A stretch of DNA of 64,000 nucleotides from Microbacterium sp. VKM Ac-2870 (GCF_015350795.1 NZ_JADKSH010000003.1:1-64000), one strand, 5' to 3'; positions 1 through 7,662 are shown, numbered from the stretch's first letter. Notes: generated from the letters alone by a model not told the origin. Made by a program: numbers and translations.

Positions 1-191
1 GTCAGCGTCCCCGCCCGACGGCGCTGCGGCGCTTGGTAGAAGCCGCCGAACGGCAACAGGATCGAGAAGATCGATCCTGGCGGTGACCCCACCGTTCGAG
101 AGATCTCACTGATCGACGCTCCCGCCTTCCACAGCTCCCACACCTGTTGCCGCCGATCCGACGGTAAACCCGGTCTCCCGATCTTCGCCAC
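1..191 (-). CDS. IS30-family transposase, N-terminal fragment (continues past the left edge)
   Basis: From a GTG at 191 the minus strand reads about 63 codons with no stop to the window edge. The protein begins VAKIGRPGLPSD and contains a helix-turn-helix-like stretch (QQVWELWKAGASISEISR) followed by FGGFYQAPQRRRAGTLT. This is the usual N-terminus of actinobacterial IS30 transposases, which bind the element ends and cut and join DNA through a C-terminal DDE domain not visible here. An in-frame stop lies just upstream of the GTG, so the start is well bounded. A longer open frame overlaps it in another phase, but only this phase gives recognisable protein. Confidence 0.75.
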   Translation of the reverse strand, partial: MAKIGRPGLPSDRRQQVWELWKAGASISEISRTVGSPPGSIFSILLPFGGFYQAPQRRRAGTL

Positions 192-247
192 GCCACACCT
201 CCGAGATGATCATCGATGGTGTTGCGCTGACGGGTTGAGTTCACCCT
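1..247 (-). mobile_element. IS30-family insertion sequence, partial (end inside window)
   Basis: The left edge of the window is one end of an IS30-like element. It holds the N-terminal part of a transposase reading leftwards out of the window. The non-coding end, roughly 192-247, begins where the adjoining IS3 orfA reading frame breaks off, so the element appears to have inserted into that older IS. The exact inverted repeat cannot be set because the other end lies outside. Confidence 0.7.
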
Positions 248-493
248 GGCGCGCTTGAGGATCTCGTTCTCCATCTCGAGCACTCGCAGCCGACGGCGCA
301 GCTCGACGAGCTCCTTGTGCTCATCTGTCGTCAGACCGGGCTTGCGGCCGCTGTCGACCGCGTCACGGTTCATCCAATTCCGAAGACAGGACTCGCTGAT
401 TCCGAGATCACGGGCAGTCTGGCCGACAGGGTTTCCCTGGGCGACCAGATCCAAGGCTCGACGCCGGAACTCCGGCGGGTGGGCAGCAGGCAT
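248..493 (-). pseudogene. IS3-family transposase OrfA, truncated
   Basis: ATG at 493 has a good ribosome binding site (GGAAGGAG, eight bases upstream). The product begins MPAAHPPEFRRRALDLVAQG, contains the HTH segment TARDLGISESCLRNWM, and then a leucine-zipper stretch (ELRRRLRVLEMENEILKRA), as in IS3 OrfA proteins that dimerise and form the OrfAB transposase with a downstream frame. Homology stops right after ILKRA, and the following residues come from the IS30 end. OrfB is absent. The frame stays open to the window edge, but that extension is not transposase-like. Confidence 0.75.
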
Positions 494-553
494 CTCACGG
501 ACTCCTTCCGAGACGATCATCGCCTCAACTCAGGTGTCCGGGAAACCGGGTCA
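248..553 (-). mobile_element. IS3-family element remnant
   Basis: This stretch contains the start of an IS3-type orfA and, ahead of it, a sequence resembling an IS3 terminal repeat (on the minus strand beginning TGACCCGGTTTCCCGGACAC, 553 downwards). The other end, including all of orfB, is missing, apparently replaced by the IS30 element at about 247. It is therefore a dead fragment unless the remainder lies beyond the IS30 copy. Confidence 0.6.
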
Positions 554-652
554 GGCTCCCACCTCCTCCAGGTCAGTCGAGAGTTCCAACCCCTCGTCGC
601 CGACATCCGCGACGCCGCCCTCAACAACCCACCCACACCAACCAACACGAAA
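554..652. other. Unassigned stretch, possibly the 3' end of a disrupted + strand gene
   Basis: Between the IS3 end and a hairpin, one + frame (reading ..EFQPLVADIRDAALNN..) shows strongly G/C-biased third positions, as a real actinobacterial gene would. It has no start, no family I recognise, and no stop before the hairpin. It may be what is left of a gene cut by the IS insertion; otherwise nothing is seen here. Confidence 0.25.
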
Positions 653-677
653 AGCGCCGGAGAAATCTCCGACGCTT
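653..677. terminator. Hairpin terminator between the IS remnants and the tRNA pair
   Basis: An 11-bp stem with one mismatch and a three-base loop (AGCGCCGGAGA / TCTCCGACGCT). On the minus strand it is followed by TTTT, on the plus strand by a T/C run. It could end tRNA transcription coming from the right, or a lost gene from the left. Confidence 0.5.
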
Positions 678-734
678 CTTCTTCCCAACGCCTCGACCTT
701 TATCTCAAGGTCATTTGTTTGAGGAAAACTAGTT

Positions 735-811
735 TGGTAGCGGGAGCGGGGCTTGAACCCGCGACCTCACGATTATGAGTCGTGCGCTCTCACCAACTGA
801 GCTACCCCGCC
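735..811 (-). tRNA. tRNA-Met (CAT), elongator type
   Basis: The minus strand folds as a full cloverleaf: acceptor GGCGGGG with TCCCGCT, D arm, anticodon stem-loop with CTCATAA (anticodon CAT), T arm with GTTCAAGC. CCA is encoded at 735-737. An A at the discriminator position and no C1-A72-type mismatch argue for the elongator rather than the initiator. It lies 35 bp downstream of tRNA-Thr on the same strand. Its 3' end faces the IS remnants, a usual position for island integration. Confidence 0.93.
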
Positions 812-846
812 GCGCCGCACCCACACGGCGAGATGTGGATGCTGCG

Positions 847-918
847 AGCCCCGAGTCAGGATTGAACTGACGACCCCTTCCTTACCATGGAAGTGCTCTG
901 CCACTGAGCTATCGGGGC
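847..918 (-). tRNA. tRNA-Thr (GGT)
   Basis: Minus strand cloverleaf with acceptor GCCCCGA paired to TCGGGGC, anticodon loop ATGGTAA (anticodon GGT, reading ACC/ACU), variable loop of normal size and T loop TTCAATC. CCA is not encoded. It is the first of a two-tRNA unit with tRNA-Met. Confidence 0.93.
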
Positions 919-946
919 GTGCTGCCCGTCTCGGGGCAACCAGAAA

Positions 947-974
947 AGAATATCAGAGCCGAGGCATCCGACAG
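947..974 (-). promoter_or_regulatory. Probable promoter of the tRNA-Thr/tRNA-Met unit
   Basis: On the minus strand a TATTCT -10 box (947-952) lies about 29 bases before tRNA-Thr, with a poor -35 candidate (CTGTCG, 969-974) 16 bases further up. The A/T-rich patch stands out against the GC-rich surroundings. Confidence 0.4.
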
Positions 975-981
975 AATCGGC

Positions 982-2424
982 TCAGCCGACGGTGTGACCG
1001 CCCTTGGTGTGCTCGGCCAGCCACGGCATCGGGTCGATGCGCGTGGTGCCGCCCAGCAGCACCTCGAGGTGCAGGTGCGGGCCGGTGGCCTTGCCCGTCT
1101 GACCGACGAGTCCGATGACCTGGCCGACCGTGACGTGGTCGCCCACCTTCACCCGCAGCGAGCCGTACTGCATGTGCCCGTAGCGCGTGGAGACCAACTG
1201 ACCGTCGATGATGTGGTCGATGAGCACCGTGACGCCGTAGTCACCCCCGGATTCGGTGGCGATCCGCACGGTTCCCGCCGCCACGGCGTGGATCTCTGCC
1301 CCGGCGCCGGGCGTGAGGTCGACACCGTTGTGCGGCGTGGCGAACTCCGACTCGTACGCGATCGAGCCGAAGGCAGCCGAGATCGGCACTCCGACGGGGA
1401 ACGGGTATTGGATCGGCGAGGAGGGATCGTTGACCCACGTGTTCGCGAACAGGCGCACACCCGACTCCGCGGCGAGCTCCGCCATCGACGTGACGCTGTA
1501 GTTGTCCGGCCGCTCGAGGGTCGTCGGCTGCGTGGCGCCGGAAGCGACGAAGGCCTGGATCTGATCCGTCGACGACGTCAGCTTCGTCCCCGTCTTCGCG
1601 CTCGACGCCACGACAGTCGGCTGCGACGCCGTCGACACCTGGGATGCCGAGGCGACCGCCGCCGCCGGGGTTGTCGTCCCCACGGCCAGCAGTCCCACGA
1701 CGGTCATCACGCCGACCGAGAAGGATGCCGCGGCCATCCGCTTGACGACCGTGGCCCCTCGCGTGCGTCGCCGCGGTGCCACGTGGGGCGGGACGTCATC
1801 GGAAGCGTTCGGCGCGGTGCTGTCCGCACCGTCCGCGGGGGGCGCCTTCTGGACGGGAGTCGCACCGGTGAAGGAAAACAGGCGCGCGGCAAGCTCGAAC
1901 TCGTCGACGTCGCAGGATTCCTCTGCCGCGGCGGGAGCTACGAAGACCGACCCGGTCGGGAGCTGGTCTACAACCGGAAGGGGCGTCTCATCCATGATGA
2001 GCTGCTCGGCGGGCATCACGCGAGCCGACGTGTCCGTCGCATCCTGAGCCACAACCTCCGTCGTCGCCGACTCCGCAGCAACCGACTCGAATACGGCACG
2101 CGCGGCGCGGCGCATGCGACGGCGCGACGCCTCGTCGGGCTGAGCTCCCACCGCGGTCTCCGCGACGATAGCCGCGGCCACATCCGCGATGACCGTTTCG
2201 GCCAGCGAGGGCTCCTCCACCGCGGGAGTCTCCACGACCTCGTCCGCGGGGGCTGCAGAAACCGCGTCCGACTGGGCCGCGAGACGCCGATACTCGGCCC
2301 GAGTCAGCCCACCCGACCCGCTCGGCGTGGTCGCCGTCTCGGGTCGCCGGCGTGCGCGTCGCGAAGGCGCGGCGTCGGCCGTGGGGGTGTCAGAGGTCAC
2401 ATCGCAGCTCTCGTCAGGCCGCAC
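982..2424 (-). CDS. M23-family (LytM) peptidoglycan endopeptidase, membrane-anchored
   Basis: A protein of about 480 residues. The N-terminal 220 residues are acidic and low-complexity, presumably cytoplasmic. One hydrophobic segment follows a basic TRGATVVKR stretch (about residues 225-255). The C-terminal third is an M23 domain with the zinc ligands of the LytM fold: HNGVDLTPGAG near residue 365 and GPHLHLEV near 453. Such enzymes cut peptide cross-bridges during growth or division, or act as non-catalytic activators; the HxH motif is intact here, so activity is plausible. Start is GTG 2424; a second in-frame GTG at 2400 is equally possible, since neither has a clear ribosome binding site. 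Confidence 0.85.
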   Translation of the reverse strand: MRPDESCDVTSDTPTADAAPSRRARRRPETATTPSGSGGLTRAEYRRLAAQSDAVSAAPADEVVETPAVEEPSLAETVIADVAAAIVAETAVGAQPDEASRRRMRRAARAVFESVAAESATTEVVAQDATDTSARVMPAEQLIMDETPLPVVDQLPTGSVFVAPAAAEESCDVDEFELAARLFSFTGATPVQKAPPADGADSTAPNASDDVPPHVAPRRRTRGATVVKRMAAASFSVGVMTVVGLLAVGTTTPAAAVASASQVSTASQPTVVASSAKTGTKLTSSTDQIQAFVASGATQPTTLERPDNYSVTSMAELAAESGVRLFANTWVNDPSSPIQYPFPVGVPISAAFGSIAYESEFATPHNGVDLTPGAGAEIHAVAAGTVRIATESGGDYGVTVLIDHIIDGQLVSTRYGHMQYGSLRVKVGDHVTVGQVIGLVGQTGKATGPHLHLEVLLGGTTRIDPMPWLAEHTKGGHTVG

Positions 2425-2581
2425 GGGAGGGGGTGAGGTCCGTGCGGGGACGTCGTACAGGGGCTTCAGATCACTTCAGCCGTTCGGGCCGGCGAAGATA
2501 ACGATCAGGTAAACACTACATCGCCGACGCTGAGAATGCGATGAAAACCGCAGCGGCGGTGAGCGTCTTCGGAAGCCGGCG

Positions 2582-3373
2582 TCACTGCTCGAGCAACTCC
2601 CGCATGCGATCGAAGAGTTCCGGTCCGGCGGCGATGGTCATGTCTGCTCCCGGCGCACCGCCGGGGCGTCCGCCCAGACGTCCGCCGGCTTCGGTCACCA
2701 GCAGAGCACCTGCCGCGTGATCCCAGGGCTTCAGGCCGCGCTCGAAGTAGCCGTCGAGCCGTCCGGCAGCGACGTAGGCCAGGTCCAGCGAGGCCGCACC
2801 GGCGCGGCGGAGATCGCGCGCGAGCGGCATCAAACGTCGCACGCGGGCGATGTCGCCGTCGTGGGTGGCGGGGTCATATCCGAACCCCGTAGCGAGCAGG
2901 GCACCGGCATCCGTCACCGTCGACACCTGCAGCCGCCGCTCCCCCAGCCAGGCGCCCTCGCCGCGGGAGGCACGGAAGAGCTCGTCGACGACCGGCGTAT
3001 AAACGACCGCGGTCTGAGCGATCCAACCGGCGGGGTCGGGCTCGCCCGTCACCGCGGCGATGCTCACGGCGTAGTGCGGGATGCCGTAGGCGTAATTGAC
3101 CGTGCCGTCGATCGGATCGACCACCCAGGTCACGCCACTCGTTCCGGGGTGCGGGTCGGATTCCTCTCCGAGGAAACCGTCGTCGGGGCGTGCCGCAGCA
3201 AGGCGGTCGCGGATCAGTTGCTCGACCTCACGGTCGGCTTCCGTGACGATGTCGGCGAGCGATGACTTGGTCGCGGCAAGGGCGACACCCTCCGTGCGAC
3301 GCCGACGGGCCAGTTCACCTGCCTCACGCGCGATATCGACGGCGAGAATCTGCAACTGTCCGGCATCCACCAT
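2582..3373 (-). CDS. Inositol-monophosphatase-family phosphatase
   Basis: 263 residues, normal for the family. Metal-binding motifs are in order: GEE (about residue 68), DPIDGT (86-91) and WDHAAG (about 216). The family hydrolyses inositol-1-phosphate, histidinol phosphate, fructose-1,6-bisphosphate or PAP with Mg2+; the sequence alone does not decide which. TAGCGT followed by six bases and ATG indicates a leaderless start at 3373. A monocistronic layout is likely, because the downstream M23 gene lies more than 150 bp away. Confidence 0.88.
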   Translation of the reverse strand: MVDAGQLQILAVDIAREAGELARRRRTEGVALAATKSSLADIVTEADREVEQLIRDRLAAARPDDGFLGEESDPHPGTSGVTWVVDPIDGTVNYAYGIPHYAVSIAAVTGEPDPAGWIAQTAVVYTPVVDELFRASRGEGAWLGERRLQVSTVTDAGALLATGFGYDPATHDGDIARVRRLMPLARDLRRAGAASLDLAYVAAGRLDGYFERGLKPWDHAAGALLVTEAGGRLGGRPGGAPGADMTIAAGPELFDRMRELLEQ

Positions 3374-3434
3374 CCCTCCACGCTACGCGCACGAACGGCA
3401 CGCGTAGCGCAGACGGAACGTCGACGCCCCTGGA

Positions 3435-4355
3435 TCAGGAGTGCTGCTGCGGTGGCAGCGGCGGAGCCGGCGGGAAACCCTGGTAACCCTGGGGCGCCTG
3501 AGCGGGCTCGGATGCCGAGTGCGACGGTTGCCCCGTGTAGTAGGCGTTCCAGTCGGGCGTGCCGTCGGGCAGGACCGGCAGCGGGGTCACGCCGTCGGCG
3601 TGCGTCGGCCAGGGCGCCGGAGCCGGGGTCGCCGCGGCGGTGTAGCCGGACTGGCCGTACGTCGCCGGCGCCGAACCGTAGGGGGCCGCGGCATAGCCCG
3701 CAGCGCCGTAGGGCACCGCTGCAGCGACCGGCGGACGGGGCCGCTTGGGCGCGAAGAGGGCGTTCACGAGCGGGATCAGAGCGGTGCCGACGGCGCCAAG
3801 GATGGCGAGTGCGACGACGACCCGCCAGTACAGGGGGCGATAGTCGACGAACTCCTCGGTCATCAGGGGAAGCACGAGCATGACCATGAGGATCACGACG
3901 AGGCCGATGGTGACATACGAGACGATCGTCGTGAAGGTCGTCTGGTGACGCAGGAAGGCCTTCAGGTACAGGCGGGTGTGCAGCAGCGCCCCCTGAATGA
4001 TGATCGCGATGAGGACGAACTTGAACACCCGTTCCGCGCCGACGCCGAAGTGCGAGTCGGTCGGCATCCAAATCAGGAACGCACCGGCGAGCAGCGTGAT
4101 GACCCAGGAGATCATGCTCGCGAGCGTGAGCCAGGTGGGCCGACGCACAGCCAGGTTCGACTCTGCGATCGCGACCCCGGCGAAACCGGCCAGCAGCAGG
4201 ATCGTGAGGAACGCTTTGCCGACGATTCCGTTCGAATCTCCGATCAGCACCCACACGACACACACGATGGCCGCCGCGATGAGCGCCCCGATCGCTACCC
4301 AAATCGTCGCGCGAAGCACTTTGCTGGACTCTGGTGAGGTCGTCGGTTCGGTCAT
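3435..4355 (-). CDS. Multi-pass membrane protein with Pro/Ala/Tyr-rich C-terminal tail, unknown function
   Basis: 306 residues. The first 215 hold about six hydrophobic segments. The last 90 are cytoplasm-like low-complexity sequence rich in P, A, Y and G (..GYAAAPYGSAPATYGQ..), typical of actinobacterial membrane proteins near the cell pole or wall machinery, though no family is recognised. ATG 4355 is chosen over an upstream in-frame ATG at 4406 because AAGGGGAG precedes it at proper spacing and the residues before it are not conserved-looking. Confidence 0.75.
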   Translation of the reverse strand: MTEPTTSPESSKVLRATIWVAIGALIAAAIVCVVWVLIGDSNGIVGKAFLTILLLAGFAGVAIAESNLAVRRPTWLTLASMISWVITLLAGAFLIWMPTDSHFGVGAERVFKFVLIAIIIQGALLHTRLYLKAFLRHQTTFTTIVSYVTIGLVVILMVMLVLPLMTEEFVDYRPLYWRVVVALAILGAVGTALIPLVNALFAPKRPRPPVAAAVPYGAAGYAAAPYGSAPATYGQSGYTAAATPAPAPWPTHADGVTPLPVLPDGTPDWNAYYTGQPSHSASEPAQAPQGYQGFPPAPPLPPQQHS

Positions 4356-4465
4356 GTCGCTCCCCTTCGTCGGCAGTCGCCGGTGCACCCATCCTGACAT
4401 GCGCAACCCCCGGCGTGCGGGTGGACTGCACAGCGACGCCGTCCCGGGGAGGCTAGGGGCAGACG

Positions 4466-4491
4466 AAAGGCCCCGCTGATGCGGGGCCTTT
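4466..4491 (-). terminator. Terminator of tRNA-Tyr
   Basis: An 11-bp perfect stem (AAAGGCCCCGC / GCGGGGCCTTT) with a four-base loop starts seven bases past the 3' end of tRNA-Tyr on the same strand. Confidence 0.85.
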
Positions 4492-4497
4492 CTGATG

Positions 4498-4579
4498 TGG
4501 CGAGTGAGGGATTCGAACCCCCGAAGTCGAAGACGGCTGATTTACAGTCAGATCCCTTTGGCCGCTTGGGTAACTCGCC
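4498..4579 (-). tRNA. tRNA-Tyr (GTA)
   Basis: Minus strand class II tRNA. Acceptor GGCGAGT pairs with ACTCGCC, the anticodon loop is CTGTAAA (anticodon GTA), and a long variable arm (CGTCTTCGACTTCG region) is followed by T loop TTCGAAT. CCA is not encoded. A strong terminator follows directly. Confidence 0.93.
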
Positions 4580-4678
4580 AAGTGCGCACCCGCCCAGCTT
4601 TTGCAGTCGACCGGAGGCGCGATCAACCATCTTACCCGGCGACGACGGTTCCGAAAAACCACGAGGTCGATGTCGGGG

Positions 4679-5164
4679 TCACGCCGCGCCGATGACCCGT
4701 TCCACGAACGCCTCGACGCGCTGACGCGTTCCATCGATGCGCCGATCCACGCTCGCGCGCACTTCGCTCGGCGCCAACGGCGCAGCGAGTCGCACATTCT
4801 CATGACATCCCAGATCGGCGCAGATGTACGTTCCGACGCTGTCGCCGCGCGCACCGGCATCCCCCGCGCGCCGCGCCGAGAACAGCGCAACCTGGTTGCC
4901 GGGCTGCATCGTGTGGCAGAGATTGCAGAGCGCAGCATGCGAGCGGCCTCCGGATGCCGCGCGCAGCACGATCGCGGTCGCGACCCCGTCACGCTCGATG
5001 ACGAGGAATCCGCGCCCGCGGAATTCCGGATCAGTCCAGGCGAGGAAATCCACGTGATCCCACTCGACGAGGACGAACGAGAGCGGAAAAGCCAATCGGT
5101 CGGCTTCGTCCGCGGTGGCGTTGACGAGGGCGGCGCGCACCTGGTCTTCCGTGAGCGGCTGCAT
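4679..5164 (-). CDS. FBP-domain protein (EF-G-binding protein, C-terminal zinc-finger type)
   Basis: 161 residues. The C-terminal half shows a treble-clef zinc site (CNLCH, then C.LGCHENV), the signature of the domain shared with FusB-like proteins that bind elongation factor G. In FusB this binding frees ribosome-stalled EF-G and protects from fusidic acid; chromosomal actinobacterial members are mostly uncharacterised. A TAGACT box six bases before ATG 5164 indicates leaderless transcription. It sits just downstream of the kinase gene at 5174, but both have their own -10 box. Confidence 0.8.
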   Translation of the reverse strand: MQPLTEDQVRAALVNATADEADRLAFPLSFVLVEWDHVDFLAWTDPEFRGRGFLVIERDGVATAIVLRAASGGRSHAALCNLCHTMQPGNQVALFSARRAGDAGARGDSVGTYICADLGCHENVRLAAPLAPSEVRASVDRRIDGTRQRVEAFVERVIGAA

Positions 5165-5173
5165 CGACCCAGT

Positions 5174-6049
5174 CTACGAACGGGCAGCGCTCGAGGCGCT
5201 GGCATCGGCGTAGCGGTTGTTCGCGCGAGCGACCGCACGGTCGATCTCCGCCTGGGGACGCGCACCCACGACAGCGAAGCTCACGAGCTGCAGAGGATAG
5301 GTCGCGGCGATCGTGCGCGCCCGGGCGAGAGTCTCGGACGGAACGATGCCCGCGAGCGCGTTCCAACCGTGCCAGGTGGCGAGCGCGGCGACGTCTTTCG
5401 ACTCGTCATCGGCTGCGGCGAGGTCCCAGTCGATGACGGCGCTGACCGCTCCCCCGCTCCACATCACGTTCGCTCCGGCGAGGTCGCCGTGCGTGAAGAG
5501 CTCAGGCGCTGCGTCGAGCGCGGCGAGCGCATCGGCGGCCGCGCGCGCCCGCGCCTGCGCGGCGGGGTCGAGGAGCGGGATGACGCGGTCGGTCAGAATG
5601 CCGCGCCACGCACCACCGCCCAGGTATGCGTCGCGGTGGGCGAGGTGTGGCGCCAGCGGAGCGAGCGGAACCTCTCGCACCGCATCGAGGAGACGCCGAA
5701 GCTGAGCGCCGTCGCCGCTGCCGCTCGGATGGGGCTCACCCGCGACACGCTCTTGCGCGATGGCGACGATCTGACCGGCGTGTGCGGGCGCGGCGACGGA
5801 TCGCGGCAACGCGAAGGGCAACGGGGGCAGAAGATCGATGAGCCGTTGAGCCCGGACAGCCTCGGCGGCTGCGGCAGGCGTGCGGGATACGCGGACAGCG
5901 ACCCGACCCGCGAGGATCACGAGGTTCGCGGACCCGTGCTCGATCCGTCGCCAACGCGTCGGGTCATCGCTCTCACCGGCCGCGCGCAGAACGTCCGCGA
6001 CCAGGCCTGTGACGACCTCATCGGGCGGGGCGACGAAGTCCTGCTGCAC
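5174..6049 (-). CDS. Aminoglycoside/macrolide-phosphotransferase-fold kinase
   Basis: 291 residues with the APH fold: N-lobe with RVAVRVSRT (about residues 50-58), catalytic loop FTHGDLAGANVMW (HGD...N, about 196-205) and metal-binding VIDWDLA (about 213-219). Members phosphorylate small molecules such as macrolides, choline, homoserine or fructosamine; some give resistance. The similarity to macrolide 2'-phosphotransferase-type proteins is only general, so substrate is open. GTG 6049 is preceded at six bases by TAGGGT, a leaderless start. Confidence 0.82.
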   Translation of the reverse strand: MQQDFVAPPDEVVTGLVADVLRAAGESDDPTRWRRIEHGSANLVILAGRVAVRVSRTPAAAAEAVRAQRLIDLLPPLPFALPRSVAAPAHAGQIVAIAQERVAGEPHPSGSGDGAQLRRLLDAVREVPLAPLAPHLAHRDAYLGGGAWRGILTDRVIPLLDPAAQARARAAADALAALDAAPELFTHGDLAGANVMWSGGAVSAVIDWDLAAADDESKDVAALATWHGWNALAGIVPSETLARARTIAATYPLQLVSFAVVGARPQAEIDRAVARANNRYADASASSAARS

Positions 6050-6085
6050 ACCACGACCCTACGCGGGCGTCATACCGCTGCGACG

Positions 6086-6628
6086 TCAGCGTAGGGAGAT
6101 ACGCGGAGCCCGGAAGGTGTAGACGCTCCAGTGAGTGAAGCGCGTCGAGATCGTGCCCGTCGACCAGTGGTAGTTGAACCCGTCGGCGCAAGCGGAGTCT
6201 TTGTAGGACGAGGCCGTGTACTCGGCGGGGTAGGCGAGCTGCACCGGCAGCTCGTTCCAGGTCGGCACCGCCGACTGCGGCAGATCGATGCACCTCGACC
6301 AGCCGGGGCGACCCGTCTCGGGGTCGGGACCCTGGAGGAGCACCGATGTCACCACGTCGCCCGTGCGGTGCGCGAGCGTCGAGAGTCTCACCGTGATGTC
6401 GTGGTGCGCGGCGTCGTCGGAGCTCGCGATATCCGGATCTCCCCGCGGCTCGAGGTCGGCGAGTGCCACTGCACCACCGGCGATGCCGGTCGCTCCGGCG
6501 GCCCCTGCGGCGCTGGCCGGAACGGAAGCGAACGTGGTGGCCGCCCCCATCATCACCACGCCGGCGAGCATCAGCGCGACGGGTCCACGGACGGATGTCG
6601 GGGGCAGGCGAGACGTGCGGGAGATCAT
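6086..6628 (-). CDS. Secreted protein of unknown function, target of the TetR locus
   Basis: 180 residues with a clear Sec signal: basic N-terminus, hydrophobic stretch about 17-35, likely cleavage after an A-S-A motif near 39-41. The mature part has two cysteines (WSRCID, DSACAD) that may form a disulfide, and aromatic-rich segments. No family is recognised. The promoter region carries two copies of the palindrome described at 6650-6665 and 6707-6722, the same sequence that lies before the Sua5-like gene, so the two are very probably co-regulated. Confidence 0.75.
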   Translation of the reverse strand: MISRTSRLPPTSVRGPVALMLAGVVMMGAATTFASVPASAAGAAGATGIAGGAVALADLEPRGDPDIASSDDAAHHDITVRLSTLAHRTGDVVTSVLLQGPDPETGRPGWSRCIDLPQSAVPTWNELPVQLAYPAEYTASSYKDSACADGFNYHWSTGTISTRFTHWSVYTFRAPRISLR

Positions 6629-6649
6629 GGCGCTCCTTCTGCGACTGAA

Positions 6650-6665
6650 TCAGACGAACGTCTGG
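6650..6665. promoter_or_regulatory. TetR-type operator, proximal copy (one mismatch)
   Basis: TCAGACGAACGTCTGG, a 14-bp near-perfect palindrome, 22 bases upstream of the secreted-protein start codon. It matches the 16-bp sites at 6707 and 7647 except at one central base and the right edge. Confidence 0.65.
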
Positions 6666-6706
6666 CGAATGAGCTTCACCATACGGGATGCCGTCACTCT
6701 TCTCCA

Positions 6707-6722
6707 TCAGACGATCGTCTAG
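6707..6722. promoter_or_regulatory. TetR-type operator, distal copy
   Basis: TCAGACGATCGTCTAG, with a perfect 12-bp core palindrome (AGACGATCGTCT). The same 16 bases occur in inverted orientation at 7647-7662. It lies 79 bases before the secreted-protein gene. Confidence 0.75.
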
Positions 6723-6768
6723 TTAACGAGAAGCGTCTCCGCAATAGACAAAACCTGCACGACGCACG

Positions 6769-6804
6769 AACGAGCGGCCCTCCCGTGGGGAAGGGCCGCT
6801 CGTT
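6769..6804. terminator. Terminator after the Sua5-like gene
   Basis: A 13-bp perfect stem (AACGAGCGGCCCT / AGGGCCGCTCGTT) with a ten-base loop, about 20 bases past the stop codon at 6826. It separates the Sua5-like gene from the secreted-protein gene, so the latter needs its own promoter. Confidence 0.75.
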
Positions 6805-6825
6805 GCGCTCCGGGCTGCCCGCCCG

Positions 6826-7605
6826 TCAGTAGTACTCGCCGTGGCGATAGTCCCAGGTAGGGAACGACGTCGCGAGCATCATCATGATCCGATCCAGCGC
6901 GAGCCCCTTCCTGATCAGCGTCGGCGCGGGAAGCACAGAACGCTCGCCGTGCTGCTCGGGAACGAGCCTGCCCTCGGCATCCACCATCGACACCATCACG
7001 CCTTGCTCGTAGCGGTCATTCTCGGTGCGGTCGGGCTGGATGGATGCCACGTAGTCGTCGGCTTCGATGAGAAGATCGGCGTGAGTCGCGATGCGCGCAC
7101 CTACCCCCGCGAGGACTCCCCGGTTCCCCATCCCCGAGGGGTTGGCAGAGCTGGCGAAGGTCAGCATGCCGTACTGCTCCCACAGATCCTGCGCGATGAC
7201 CTCCGAGGGGGCGCCGAAACGGATGACGAAGCACGACGTCTTGCGATTGTCCATGACGAGCTCGACCGACTCGTCATCGGGGATCATCGCGATCCCGCTT
7301 TCGCGCCAGGGCAGGATGCAGCCGAGCAGCACATCCTCATCCCAGCAGCGCTGGTACAGAGCCTCGATTTCGGGGGTCAGCTGGGCCAGCCGACGCAGCA
7401 TCTGCATCGAACTGACCAGAACCACACCGGGCTTCGACCGCGAGCGCTGTTTGGCGTCGAACTTGCGCTCGAGCCCTTCACGATCGACCGCCATGACGAT
7501 GTAGCCCACTTTGGTGGGCGACACGATCATGCCCGCCCGTGCCGCCAGGATGCTCACGGCCTCCAGCCGCGCCGCGCTGCCCCATCTGATCTGCGTGCCG
7601 TCCAT
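6826..7605 (-). CDS. Sua5/YciO/YrdC-family protein (threonylcarbamoyl-AMP synthase-like)
   Basis: 259 residues with the family fold: SPTKVGYIVMAVD near residue 28, the basic K.R.SRSKP segment near 52-60, and FASSANPSG near 150. TsaC/Sua5 make threonylcarbamoyl-AMP for the t6A37 tRNA modification, binding ATP, threonine and bicarbonate. This copy differs from the housekeeping enzyme: PT(E/D)T is PTKV, there is an unusual tail (..PTWDYRHGEYY), and it is under TetR control. A specialised paralogue, for instance a carbamoyl-transfer or self-protection enzyme, is more likely than the essential tsaC. Operator 7647-7662 lies 42 bases upstream. Confidence 0.75.
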   Translation of the reverse strand: MDGTQIRWGSAARLEAVSILAARAGMIVSPTKVGYIVMAVDREGLERKFDAKQRSRSKPGVVLVSSMQMLRRLAQLTPEIEALYQRCWDEDVLLGCILPWRESGIAMIPDDESVELVMDNRKTSCFVIRFGAPSEVIAQDLWEQYGMLTFASSANPSGMGNRGVLAGVGARIATHADLLIEADDYVASIQPDRTENDRYEQGVMVSMVDAEGRLVPEQHGERSVLPAPTLIRKGLALDRIMMMLATSFPTWDYRHGEYY

Positions 7606-7646
7606 GTTCTCCTCTCCGCACCGGGTGTCACCGGCCGCGCGATTGT

Positions 7647-7662
7647 CTAGACGATCGTCTGA
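7647..7662. promoter_or_regulatory. TetR-type operator before the Sua5-like gene
   Basis: CTAGACGATCGTCTGA, the exact reverse complement of the site at 6707-6722. It lies in the 114-base gap between the TetR gene and the Sua5-like gene, at a promoter-like distance from the latter. Confidence 0.75.

Noticed and set aside
317..778. Protein ending in ..GAGLEPATSRL
   Set aside because: The end is a translation of the antisense of tRNA-Met, a frequent false gene.
919..2436. 505-codon open frame on the + strand
   Set aside because: It is the antisense shadow of the M23 peptidase gene; composition is arginine/glycine-rich with no domain, as expected in GC-rich DNA.
2497..2514. MtrA-like direct repeat (ATAAC / GTAAAC, 11 bases apart) before the M23 gene
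   Set aside because: Half-sites differ from each other and orientation is opposite to the gene; too weak to claim.
4601..6094. 497-codon open frame on the + strand
   Set aside because: Antisense to the FBP-type and kinase genes, both of which have motifs and their own -10 boxes.
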